From UBA5499 sp002426275 (GTDB lineage: Bacteria; Bacillota; DTU084): a stretch of DNA of 51,238 bases. Numbering within the stretch: the stretch's first letter is position 1; each line of letters starts with the position of its first letter. The notes beneath the pieces are model-generated. The model searched no databases and had not been told where the DNA came from. It saw only the letters and a program-made list of their open reading frames with translations. Positions 1 to 7,656 of this stretch are shown piece after piece. Both the position numbers and the translations under genes were made by a program. The stretch lies in the NCBI GenBank assembly GCA_937888735.1, contig CALASN010000183.1, positions 1 through 51,238 on the forward strand. Reading direction: 5' to 3'.

Positions 1-1629
1 GCGGGCCTGGCCGTGGCGTTTTCAGCGGAGCGGGGATATTTTATCCCTCGGGAGCTGGAAGGGAAGGACGCGCTGGCTTTAGCCTCAAGCTGGCTGGGAA
101 ATCCGGCCATAGAAAAACGCTGCCATAACGCTAAATGGCTGCAGCTGACATTAGAACGGCAAGGGATTGAGATTTCAGGCGTCAAAATGGATACCATGCT
201 GGGCGCATATCTTTTGGCACCCGGAGAGGAATGCGAAAACGTAGAGCGACTGCTGAGCAGTTACGGTTGGCAGCCGGAAGCGAAAAGACAACTGAGTTTG
301 GATTTAGGCCTGGGAGACGCTTTGACATTCGCCAGCGGGCAGGCCGGCAAAGCGGCTTTGCTTTACCGTTTGAGCCAAGATGTGCGGCAGAAACTGGAAC
401 GGGATCAACTCAGCAGGCTTTTCTTTGAGCTTGAGTTACCGCTTTCAGGCACTTTGGCTAAAATGGAGCTTACGGGCATCGCCATCGATCAAGAGCGCCT
501 AGCTCAGCTGTCCGGCGAATTGAAGCTCGAGCTACAGGAACTTGAACATACTGCGTACAGCCTGGTAGGGAAAAATTTCAATCTCAATTCGCCAAAACAG
601 CTCAGTCAGATCCTCTTTGACGAATTGGGATTGAAGCACTCAAAGAAAACTAAAACCGGCTATTCAACAGATAACGAGGTCCTCACTGAACTGAAGGGTG
701 TACACCCGCTCATTGAGCTGCTTCTGTCGCACCGGCAATTGAGCAAGCTGAAGAGCACTTATGTGGATGCGCTGCCGGCTTTGGTTGCGCCTGACACCGG
801 CAGAATTCATACGGATTTTCATCAGGCGGTTACAGCCACAGGCAGGCTCAGCAGTTCGGATCCCAATTTGCAAAACATTCCCATCCGCAGCGAGGAAGGC
901 GGTAAAATCCGGCAGGCGTTCATTCCGGGGGAAAAGGGCTGGCAATTTTTGTCAGCCGATTACTCTCAGATTGAACTGCGGGTTTTGGCGCATCTTTCAG
1001 GAGATCCGGCCCTGAGCAAAGCTTTTCAGAGCAAAGAGGATATTCATCGCCGCACTGCGGCAGAAATTTTCGGCCTCCGGACTGAAGAAGTGACGCCGCA
1101 GCTGCGCGGCGCGGCCAAGGCAATCAATTTTGGCATCGTTTACGGCATCAGCAGCTTCGGCCTGGCTAAAGGCGCAGGCATCAGCCGCAGCGAAGCGGGA
1201 GAATATATAGAGCGTTACTTTCAGCGGTACAGCAAGGTCAAGGAATATTTGGACGCCACAATTGCAGAGGCTAAAAAGAAAGGTTATGTCGCCACGCTTT
1301 TAGGCCGCAGGCGTTACCTGCCGGAAATCAACAGCCGCAACTGGACCAGACGTCAATTTGCCGAGCGGATGGCCATGAACACTCCGGTTCAGGGCAGCGC
1401 CGCAGATTTGATTAAATTGGCCATGCTGGCTGTGGAACGCGGGCTGAAACAGGAAAATCTCCACGCCAGAATGCTGCTGCAGGTACATGACGAGCTTTTA
1501 TTCGAATATCCAATAGCGGAGGAGGATATTTTGGTCAAGCTTGTGAAAGACGAGATGGAGGGAGTTCTGCCTTTGGCCGTGCCGCTTGAGGTTGAAATTA
1601 AAACAGGCGCCAGTTGGCTTATGAACTAG
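1..1629 (+). CDS. polA: DNA polymerase I, C-terminal part (5' end outside window)
   Basis: The reading frame is open to the first base of the window, so the gene begins upstream and the GTG at 13 is not its start. What is present is the exonuclease-like domain (about the first 150 residues) and the whole family A polymerase domain. Motif A (DYSQIELRVLA) lies near 958, motif B (RGAAKAINFGIVYG) near 1106-1147 and motif C (QVHDE) at 1480-1494. The exonuclease-like part has HNAKWLQL where proofreading enzymes carry a catalytic Asp, so proofreading is probably lost, as in many Firmicutes Pol I enzymes. The N-terminal 5' nuclease cannot be seen. It fills gaps in repair and Okazaki-fragment maturation. 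mutM follows 12 bases after the stop, a conserved Firmicutes order (polA-mutM-coaE). Confidence 0.97.
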   Translation, partial: AGLAVAFSAERGYFIPRELEGKDALALASSWLGNPAIEKRCHNAKWLQLTLERQGIEISGVKMDTMLGAYLLAPGEECENVERLLSSYGWQPEAKRQLSLDLGLGDALTFASGQAGKAALLYRLSQDVRQKLERDQLSRLFFELELPLSGTLAKMELTGIAIDQERLAQLSGELKLELQELEHTAYSLVGKNFNLNSPKQLSQILFDELGLKHSKKTKTGYSTDNEVLTELKGVHPLIELLLSHRQLSKLKSTYVDALPALVAPDTGRIHTDFHQAVTATGRLSSSDPNLQNIPIRSEEGGKIRQAFIPGEKGWQFLSADYSQIELRVLAHLSGDPALSKAFQSKEDIHRRTAAEIFGLRTEEVTPQLRGAAKAINFGIVYGISSFGLAKGAGISRSEAGEYIERYFQRYSKVKEYLDATIAEAKKKGYVATLLGRRRYLPEINSRNWTRRQFAERMAMNTPVQGSAADLIKLAMLAVERGLKQENLHARMLLQVHDELLFEYPIAEEDILVKLVKDEMEGVLPLAVPLEVEIKTGASWLMN

Positions 1630-1641
1630 GAGGAATCAATC

Positions 1642-2478
1642 TTGCCGGAATTACCAGAGATCGAAACCATCAGACGCAGCCTGCTTTTTCTGGAGGGGAA
1701 AACCATCTCCCGCGTTGAGGTATTACGGCCGAAAAGCGTGAGGGAACTCACTGCCCGGGAATTCGCGTCTCGCCTGGAAAATCGTAAAATCTTGACGTTG
1801 GAGCGCCGGGGCAAATATTTGCTCTGGCAGCTTGCAGGCCGGCAGACCATGGTCGTTCACTTGCGGATGACAGGCCAGCTGCTGTGGTATCCCGAGACTC
1901 TGCCTGTGGACAAACACACCGCTGCCATTTGGAGTTTTCAAGAGCTTCGGGGACAGCTGCGCCTGGTTGATATCAGAACCTTTGCCACCATTAATTTGGT
2001 ACCGCAGGGTGAATATCAGTCCATAACCGGCCTGGCCAACCTTAGCCCGGAGTTATTAGCAGCGGACTATCCGGCTCCAAAGTTCTGGCAGAAGCTAAAG
2101 CGGCGGCGCTCGCCGCTGAAAAGCGCCCTTTTGGATCAGAGATTGTTTGCAGGCGTTGGCAACATCTACGCTGACGAGGCCTTGTTCCGGGCTAAACTCA
2201 ATCCGCTCGCTTCCGCGGCCGAACTGAGCTGGCAGGACTATCTGCGGCTTTTGGCCGCGGTACGCGCCGTGCTGACCGAGGGAATAGAAAATCACGGCAC
2301 CACATTCCGCAACTACGTTGACGGACGGGGCCAGAAGGGCGGCTTTCAAAATAAGCTGGCCGTCTACGGCAGGCGCGGTGAAGCCTGTCACGTCTGTCAA
2401 ACGCCCATTCAGCGCATTGTGGTGGCAGGCAGAGGCACTTTCTTTTGCCCGCGCTGCCAGGGGAAGGCGACGGCATGA
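1642..2478 (+). CDS. mutM: Formamidopyrimidine-DNA glycosylase (Fpg/MutM)
   Basis: Bifunctional base-excision repair enzyme that removes 8-oxoguanine and formamidopyrimidines and cuts the strand. The protein (278 aa) starts MPELPEIE, giving the catalytic N-terminal Pro2 and Glu3 after Met removal. Lys58 in RRGKYLL matches the conserved catalytic lysine. The H2TH segment (LLDQRLFAGVGNIYADE) and a C-terminal zinc finger with two CxxC pairs (CHVC and CPRC) are intact. The start is TTG, fixed by the universal PELPE N-terminus and by an AGGAGG Shine-Dalgarno overlapping the end of polA. The stop overlaps the coaE start (ATGA), so translation is probably coupled. Confidence 0.97.
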   Translation: MPELPEIETIRRSLLFLEGKTISRVEVLRPKSVRELTAREFASRLENRKILTLERRGKYLLWQLAGRQTMVVHLRMTGQLLWYPETLPVDKHTAAIWSFQELRGQLRLVDIRTFATINLVPQGEYQSITGLANLSPELLAADYPAPKFWQKLKRRRSPLKSALLDQRLFAGVGNIYADEALFRAKLNPLASAAELSWQDYLRLLAAVRAVLTEGIENHGTTFRNYVDGRGQKGGFQNKLAVYGRRGEACHVCQTPIQRIVVAGRGTFFCPRCQGKATA

Positions 2479-3083
2479 TCCTTGGTCTCACAGGGGGCAT
2501 TGCCTCCGGCAAGACGACGGTTGCGCAGATGTTGATCCGGCTGGGAGCGCGGCTGATTGAAGCCGACGATCTGGCAAGGCAAGTTGTGGAGCCGGGTACA
2601 GAGGGCCTCCGGAAAGTGGTCTGCGCCTTTGGCGAAGAGATCTTGGACGCGGACGGGAAGCTCAGACGTGATTTATTGGGGAAGATAGTCTTCAGCGATC
2701 CAGTGAAGCTGCGGCTCTTGAATAGCGTTCTGCATCCCGTGATGGCGGTGGAAGCGAAAAAACAGCTGGCGTCTCTCAGCCGGCAGGGAACGGCGGTGCT
2801 CGCAGGCTCCCTTTTGTTTGAGGCAGGCTGGGAGAAATTGGTGGATAAAATGCTCCTGGTTTACGTGGATAGCAAAACTCAGCTCTCCAGGCTCATGGCC
2901 AGAGACGGCTTAAGCCGCCTGGAAGCCCAGGCCAGAATCAGCTCCCAGCTGCCATTGGAAGAGAAGCTGGCCAAAGCAGATTACCTAATCGATACTTCGC
3001 GTCCCCTTGCCGATGTGCAAAAGCAGGTGGAAGCAATTTGGAGGGAAATCCATGAAAAAAAGGATAGCGCTAATCGCGCATGA
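2475..3083 (+). CDS. coaE: Dephospho-CoA kinase
   Basis: Catalyses the last step of coenzyme A synthesis, phosphorylating the 3'-hydroxyl of the ribose of dephospho-CoA. The 202-aa protein has the P-loop GGIASGKTT within its first 15 residues, and further on the conserved LLFEAGW and LMARDGLSRLEA (lid-like) segments. I chose ATG 2475 over an in-frame upstream start at 2445, because family members begin within a few residues of the P-loop and the ATG overlaps the mutM stop by four bases. The 3' end runs 32 bases into mgsA in another frame. Confidence 0.95.
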   Translation: MILGLTGGIASGKTTVAQMLIRLGARLIEADDLARQVVEPGTEGLRKVVCAFGEEILDADGKLRRDLLGKIVFSDPVKLRLLNSVLHPVMAVEAKKQLASLSRQGTAVLAGSLLFEAGWEKLVDKMLLVYVDSKTQLSRLMARDGLSRLEAQARISSQLPLEEKLAKADYLIDTSRPLADVQKQVEAIWREIHEKKDSANRA

Positions 3084-3444
3084 TCAAAAGAAAGACGATA
3101 TGGTTGAGTTCGCTAAAAAACACGCAAATTTCTTTTCCCGCTGCGAGCTTGTAGCCACAGGCACCACAGGCAGATTTGTTCAGGAGCAGGCGGGACTCCA
3201 GGTGCAGCGGAAGCTCTCCGGTCCCATGGGCGGAGACCAACAAATAGGTTCCCTTGTGGCCAGCGGAGCGATAGACGCCGTGATCTTCCTGCGGGATCCG
3301 CTCACAGCCCAGCCGCACGAACCGGATATCACAGCCCTCCTCAGGGTCTGCGACGTTCATAATGTACCGCTGGCCACTAACCTCGCCACTGCCGAGGTTT
3401 TGGTCACCGCATTTGCAGAATATGAGGAAGCACAGACTGCGTAG
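3052..3444 (+). CDS. mgsA: Methylglyoxal synthase
   Basis: Converts dihydroxyacetone phosphate to methylglyoxal and phosphate, a glycolytic bypass that releases phosphate when sugar phosphates build up. The 130-aa product begins MKKRIALIAHDQKKDD and carries the family's TGTTG phosphate-binding loop, the GPMGGDQQIG loop with its catalytic Asp, and FLRDP. Length matches the family. The start ATG 3052 is preceded by GGAGGGA; an in-frame upstream ATG (3007) lies deep in coaE and is unlikely. The gene overlaps coaE by 32 bases and the next gene by 23, so the group is one compact transcription unit. Confidence 0.96.
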   Translation: MKKRIALIAHDQKKDDMVEFAKKHANFFSRCELVATGTTGRFVQEQAGLQVQRKLSGPMGGDQQIGSLVASGAIDAVIFLRDPLTAQPHEPDITALLRVCDVHNVPLATNLATAEVLVTAFAEYEEAQTA

Positions 3445-4027
3445 GCGTAGGCCCGTTGGGGGCCGGCTGGGAGGATGTTTGTTATCGCTGGTTTTGCTGC
3501 TCGGGTGTATCTATGCCCTCACCAGCAGCAGGTGGTTTCTGCGCCTTGTCTATCCTCTTGCCTATGAGGAAGTTATCACTGAAACCGCAGCGGCTTACGG
3601 ATTGGATCCGCACTTGATTTTCGCCATGATCAAGGTGGAGAGCGGTTTCAATTCCCGGGCAGTGTCAGCCAAAGGCGCCAGCGGCCTGATGCAGTTGATG
3701 CCGGAAACCGCCAGCTGGATCGCCCGCCAGAGGCGGCTTGCCTATGAGCGGAAAATGCTTTTGGAACCGAAATATAATGTAGATCTTGGCTGTTGGTACC
3801 TGGCGAGCCTCTATGCCGAGTTCAAGGGACAGACCAACCTGAGCCTTGCGGCTTATAACGGCGGCAGAGGCAACGTTCAGCGCTGGCTGGAAAACCGTCA
3901 GTGGACCGGCGAACACGAGACCATCTCGCAGATTCCTTTCCCTGAAACTCGCCGTTACGTGGAGCGAGTGCAGGCCATGGCCAGAATATACAGACGGCTG
4001 TATCCGGAATACAGCCCCAAGGAGTGA
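3422..4027 (+). CDS. Membrane-anchored lytic transglycosylase (SLT domain)
   Basis: Cleaves the MurNAc-GlcNAc bond of peptidoglycan with formation of 1,6-anhydroMurNAc. The 201-aa protein has an Arg-rich N-terminus, one hydrophobic segment (about residues 17-34) that should anchor it with the enzyme outside, then a family 1 SLT domain: KVESGFN with catalytic Glu73, the GASGLMQLMPET block, and the AYNGG motif. The start is chosen at ATG 3422, close to the membrane segment. An earlier in-frame ATG (3362) would add 20 residues overlapping mgsA. It resembles the YjbJ/Slt70-like proteins found beside polA-coaE in many Clostridia. Its substrate, vegetative or spore peptidoglycan, cannot be told from sequence. 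Confidence 0.9.
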   Translation: MRKHRLRRRRPVGGRLGGCLLSLVLLLGCIYALTSSRWFLRLVYPLAYEEVITETAAAYGLDPHLIFAMIKVESGFNSRAVSAKGASGLMQLMPETASWIARQRRLAYERKMLLEPKYNVDLGCWYLASLYAEFKGQTNLSLAAYNGGRGNVQRWLENRQWTGEHETISQIPFPETRRYVERVQAMARIYRRLYPEYSPKE

Positions 4028-4032
4028 GCCGA

Positions 4033-4800
4033 TTGCGTAGACCCATAGTCTTCACAAATAAAGGGCAACAAATTTTGGGAGTGCTCCATTGCCAGCCTCA
4101 GGCCCAGAGACTGCCGGCAGTGCTGATTCTCCATGGCTTTACCGGCACTAAGGTGGAAAGCCACCGCATTTTTGTGAAATTGGCAGAGCTTTTGGCCCAG
4201 AGGTCAATGGTTGCCTTGCGTATAGACTTCAGAGGCTCCGGAGACAGCGAGGGCGATTTTTCCCAAATGACCCTGGAAGGTGAGATTTCCGACGCGGAAG
4301 CCGCCATAGATTATATGCAGACCTTGCCTGAGGTTGATCCCGGGCGGATAGCTATTTTGGGGCTATCCATGGGAGGGGCGGTGGCCGCTTCCTTAGCCGG
4401 CAGAGATTCCAGGCCTGTAGCCTGCGCTCTGTGGTCTGCGGTCGCCGACTTCAGCCGGACTTTTTTCGCGGAAGCTGCGTCGCGGGTGCTGGAACGCGGC
4501 GAAGAGACAATGGACTTCGGCGGCAATGTGGTGAGTCGGGAATTTCTTTTGCAATGCCGACGGGCACAGCCTCATTTGGAGCTTGCCAAGCGCAAGCTGC
4601 CGGTTTTGATTGTCCATGGAGCTGCAGACCAGACGGTGCCGCGCTCCCAGGCGGAGCTCTTCCGCGCCTCAGCCCAAAAGGCCGGAGGACCCGTTGAGTT
4701 TCACATCATTCCCGAGGCGGATCACACCTATACCCGTCGGGATTGGGAAGAGAAAGTCCTGCTTCTGTCCGCGGATTGGCTGGCAAAACAAATTCTCTAA
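4033..4800 (+). CDS. Alpha/beta hydrolase (serine esterase-like)
   Basis: A 255-aa alpha/beta-hydrolase-fold enzyme, probably cytoplasmic since no signal peptide is seen. The catalytic triad is readable: Ser112 in GLSMGG, Asp in HGAADQTVP, and His in PEADHTYT. The oxyanion-hole region is LHGFTGTK. The closest type is the BAAT/feruloyl-esterase-like peptidases and hydrolases (DUF-type S9 relatives); the substrate is unknown. TTG 4033 is preferred because AAGGAG sits eight bases before it; a GTG at 4024 overlapping the previous stop is the alternative and would add three residues. The gene ends the plus-strand run and converges on the minus-strand smr/rqcH pair. Confidence 0.85.
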   Translation: MRRPIVFTNKGQQILGVLHCQPQAQRLPAVLILHGFTGTKVESHRIFVKLAELLAQRSMVALRIDFRGSGDSEGDFSQMTLEGEISDAEAAIDYMQTLPEVDPGRIAILGLSMGGAVAASLAGRDSRPVACALWSAVADFSRTFFAEAASRVLERGEETMDFGGNVVSREFLLQCRRAQPHLELAKRKLPVLIVHGAADQTVPRSQAELFRASAQKAGGPVEFHIIPEADHTYTRRDWEEKVLLLSADWLAKQIL

Positions 4801-4836
4801 CCTTTTACGCTCTGAGGCGCCATCTGGAACGGACGC

Positions 4837-5079
4837 TCAAAGGTGAACGATGGTAGCCCCGCAGTTTGCGCCGTCATAGTGGTAATCTTCTTTGGCGTAA
4901 CCGAACTCTTCCACGATCTGTTGCGTCAGCTCTTCCATGCGGCCAGCGCCCAGACCATGGATGATGCGCACCTGGCTTTTCCCCTGACGCAGGGCTGCGG
5001 TCAAGAATTCCCTGAGCGCGCTTTTGGCTTCCTGAGACGAGAGAGGATGCAGATCAAGCTGCGGCACGTTTTTTTTCAT
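4837..5079 (-). CDS. Stand-alone Smr-domain protein
   Basis: An 80-aa protein that is essentially one Smr domain. It has the LDLHPLS motif near the N-terminus, the HGLGAGRM loop (HGxGxG) in the middle and a GANCGATIVHL ending. In known proteins Smr domains are DNA/RNA nucleases or the ribosome-directed part of MutS2, and in SmrB or Cue2 they cut mRNA at collided ribosomes. No N-terminal extension or MutS-like ATPase is attached. Its start is only seven bases after the rqcH stop, so the two genes are almost certainly cotranscribed and probably act in the same ribosome quality-control process. That last point is inference. Confidence 0.85.
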   Translation of the reverse strand: MKKNVPQLDLHPLSSQEAKSALREFLTAALRQGKSQVRIIHGLGAGRMEELTQQIVEEFGYAKEDYHYDGANCGATIVHL

Positions 5080-5086
5080 GTCCGCT

Positions 5087-6772
5087 TCACTCCGACTCGC
5101 TGTCTGCCACAGGGTTTACATATACGGTACGTTCGTGCCTGTAGATCACAAAGCCGGGTCTTGAGCCGTTCGGTTTATGAACGTATTTGGCAAATGTGTA
5201 ATCCACGGGCACGTTTTGGCCTGATCTGGCTTTGCTGAAATAGGCGGCCAGCCGAGCGGCCCGGATGATTATTTCTTCATCCTCGGTCCCAGGGTGCACG
5301 ATCACATGGGAGCCGGGGATTTGTTTTGCATGCAGCCAGATGTCGTCGCGCTTGGCTTGTTTCAAAGTCAGACGCTCGTTTTGATAATTATTGCGGCCGA
5401 CTAAGATCTCATGGTCCCCACAGCGAAAACTGCGCGGCCGCGAATCCTTGAGCTTTTGGCGCTTCCGCTGGTGCGGCAAGTAACCTGTTGCCCGCAGTTC
5501 CGCCTCAATTTCGGGCAAATCCTCAAGCTGGGCGTCGGAGAGGCTCTGCTCCACAGATTCAAGGTAGCTGAGCTCTTCCTGGGAGGAGGCGATCTGCAAC
5601 GCGATTTGCTGCACGGCTTTTTTCAATTTGCCATAGCGGTGAAAATATTTTTCTGCGTTTGCCTGGGGCGAGAGGCTTGGCTCAAGAGCAATGATGATGG
5701 GCCTGAGCTCTGGATCATAGTAATTGGGCAGCGACGCCTGGCTGCTGCCCGGCGGGATCTTGTCCAGTCCCGCTTTCAGCATTTCGCCTTTGATTCTGTA
5801 TTGTTCGGCATCTTCGGCCGCGGCGAGCTCGGCCTGCTGGGCTGCAAGCTTGCGTCCGGCCCGCGCCAGGGAGCGGCGCACAGCTTGCCTGAGAGTGCCT
5901 TTGGCTGCGGAGAGCTTCCGCGCTTCAGAGGCGGCTCCCTTGGCTTGAGCGACGGCGGCCTCCACAGACGGAGAGCGGAGATAGCTGCAGCTGATTGGCA
6001 GGAGGGCGGCGAAATCATGGCCGCCGGAGATCAGACAGGGGTCAAAGCTGCAAGCTTCCCGCAGCGAGAGCAGGCGCTGCCAGCTTTGCCAGAGCTTTTC
6101 AGGCTCCACTTCCGGACAAAGAACGTCTGGTTCATAACCGCTTTGCGCCAGCAGCTCCACAGCTAAAAAGGAACTCAGACCCACCAGACTATCCAGCAGC
6201 AGCTGCTTGCAGCCGCTCTCCGAGGCCAAAAGCAACGCTTTCAGGGTCGGGGCTGTAAGCTCCTCCGGGCTCAGCCTGCCTCCTTTAGGCGGAGCAAGGT
6301 AGCGGGCGCCGGGGACCAGCTCCCTGAACCTGTTCACTTCGGAGGTCACATGCTTGACGGCATCCAAGATTAAGTTCTCGTCAGGATCAAGCAAGATGAT
6401 GTTGCTGTGCCTGCCCATCAGCTCCACTGTAAGGCGCAGGGTCTTGCCCGCGCCGTTTTGAAAGGTGAAATTAATCACGCGCTCCCAGCCGCTTTGGGAA
6501 ATGTCCGTGAGCCTTGCGCCGGAGAGATGCTTGCGCAAGAGCATGCAAAAGCCGGTGGGCGCGCCGAGGCTTGAAGGGCTGGAGGCGGCAAAGTGAACTC
6601 TGGCGAAGATGGGATCCGCGGACAAAAGCAGCGGGAAATTTTTTCCCGGCTGCCGCAGGTTTAGGACCACTTCCAAGCGTTCAGGCTGAGATATATGGTC
6701 GACCCGTGCCCGTAAGAGCTTCCCTTGCAGCTCCCAGACCAGGGCAGAGGTGGAAAAACCGTCAAAAGGCAT
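5087..6772 (-). CDS. rqcH: Ribosome quality-control protein RqcH (NFACT family, FbpA/NEMF-like)
   Basis: Binds obstructed 50S subunits carrying peptidyl-tRNA and drives C-terminal alanine tailing of the stalled chain. The 561-aa protein has the NFACT-N domain (MPFDGFSTSAL start, then the ARVHF...CMLLRKHLSGA region), a central helical and coiled-coil part, and the C-terminal NFACT-R domain with DIWLHAKQIPGSHVIV and the SKARSGQNVPVDYT block. The start at 6772 is placed at MPFDG, the usual family N-terminus, with GGAG nine bases upstream; a longer in-frame start at 6805 is less likely. Older annotations call this family fibronectin-binding protein. The smr gene follows directly. Confidence 0.95.
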   Translation of the reverse strand: MPFDGFSTSALVWELQGKLLRARVDHISQPERLEVVLNLRQPGKNFPLLLSADPIFARVHFAASSPSSLGAPTGFCMLLRKHLSGARLTDISQSGWERVINFTFQNGAGKTLRLTVELMGRHSNIILLDPDENLILDAVKHVTSEVNRFRELVPGARYLAPPKGGRLSPEELTAPTLKALLLASESGCKQLLLDSLVGLSSFLAVELLAQSGYEPDVLCPEVEPEKLWQSWQRLLSLREACSFDPCLISGGHDFAALLPISCSYLRSPSVEAAVAQAKGAASEARKLSAAKGTLRQAVRRSLARAGRKLAAQQAELAAAEDAEQYRIKGEMLKAGLDKIPPGSSQASLPNYYDPELRPIIIALEPSLSPQANAEKYFHRYGKLKKAVQQIALQIASSQEELSYLESVEQSLSDAQLEDLPEIEAELRATGYLPHQRKRQKLKDSRPRSFRCGDHEILVGRNNYQNERLTLKQAKRDDIWLHAKQIPGSHVIVHPGTEDEEIIIRAARLAAYFSKARSGQNVPVDYTFAKYVHKPNGSRPGFVIYRHERTVYVNPVADSESE

Positions 6773-6901
6773 GAAATCACGCTCCATTCCCTTCAATGGT
6801 AGCATGCGGCAAAGTCCTGGTCAACTGGGAAGGGAAATTTTTGCGCCTCTGCTGGCAGGAATAGGAGTTATTAGAAGCGAATTACATAAGAGGAAACAGA
6901 G

Positions 6902-7636
6902 GTGGATGTTGTGAAGAATTTTTTCAAGCCGGTGGCTGCGCTTGTGCTCGGACTCGCCTTGGCGGCTAGCCCTTTTGTGCGCGCGGCAGAGGTATCAAAT
7001 TATCTCACCAGCTTTTACTATAACATGGGTCTGAAGGTGCTCTCTTACGGCTTCCACGCTTTGGCGGGAGAGCATCTTAAGCAGGTGCTGGAAAGCGAAC
7101 CCGATAATTTTGAGGTTCGTTTGCTGCTGACCATGCTCTTGTCCGAAGAAGGAGAACTGAAGGAGGCACTTGCGCAATGCGAGCTTTTGCGCAAAAGTCC
7201 GGATGCGGATCAGACTGTGGACGTGCTGGAGGGACAGATCCGTCAGCGCTTGGGTCAGCTGGACGTTGCCCAGTCTTTATATGAGAAAGCTTTGCAGGCG
7301 GACGACAAATCAGCAACAGCCCAATTGGGCCTGGCGCAAATTTTGGCGCTTAAGAATGAGCCTGCCAAGGCGGAAGAAGCTTATCGCACGGTGATTAAAC
7401 TCTCGCCGGATCGTTTGGATGCATATTTGGAGCTTTCGGAGCTTTTGCAAAAGCAAGGAGAGCTTGCCAAGGCGGAGGAGGCTGTGAAAGCCGGGATCAA
7501 CATTAACAGACAATGGGCTCCGCTGCATGAACAGTTGGCCGCAGTCTATCAGAAAGCGGGAAAGTCTGAGGAAGCAGAAGTTGCCTTGGAAAGAGCGAAA
7601 CAGCTGGAACAGGAGGCGCAGGCAGCAGCTAACTAG
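6902..7636 (+). CDS. Exported TPR-repeat protein
   Basis: A 244-aa protein with a cleavable-type signal peptide (positively charged start, hydrophobic ALVLGLALAAS, likely cut near VRAA-E) followed by about five tetratricopeptide repeats from residue 60 to the end. Repeat signatures such as GQLDVAQSLYEKALQAD and AKAEEAYRTVIKLSPD are clear. TPR arrays are protein-binding scaffolds. In an outer-membrane bacterium this one would be periplasmic or surface-attached, but no partner is indicated. GTG 6902 has AAGAGG eight bases upstream; GTG 6911, preceded by GAGGTGG, is an equally good start. The gene is divergent from rqcH and lies just upstream of dnaE, 20 bases away. Confidence 0.8.
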   Translation: MDVVKNFFKPVAALVLGLALAASPFVRAAEVSNYLTSFYYNMGLKVLSYGFHALAGEHLKQVLESEPDNFEVRLLLTMLLSEEGELKEALAQCELLRKSPDADQTVDVLEGQIRQRLGQLDVAQSLYEKALQADDKSATAQLGLAQILALKNEPAKAEEAYRTVIKLSPDRLDAYLELSELLQKQGELAKAEEAVKAGININRQWAPLHEQLAAVYQKAGKSEEAEVALERAKQLEQEAQAAAN

Positions 7637-7656
7637 CGAGAAGGGGGGGCCTCGCT
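7635..7656 (+). promoter_or_regulatory. Hairpin presenting the dnaE Shine-Dalgarno in its loop
   Basis: AGCGAG (7635-7640) and CTCGCT (7651-7656) are perfect complements. The loop between them holds AAGGGGGGGC, the only purine-rich ribosome-binding candidate for dnaE, and the TTG start codon follows the stem directly. The left arm overlaps the stop codon of the TPR gene. Such an arrangement can either expose or cage the ribosome-binding site; which one applies is unknown. Confidence 0.4.

Noticed and set aside
5411..6166. 251-codon plus-strand open frame inside rqcH
   Set aside because: It is antisense to well-conserved NFACT domains, has no family resemblance and only reflects GC-rich codon use of rqcH.
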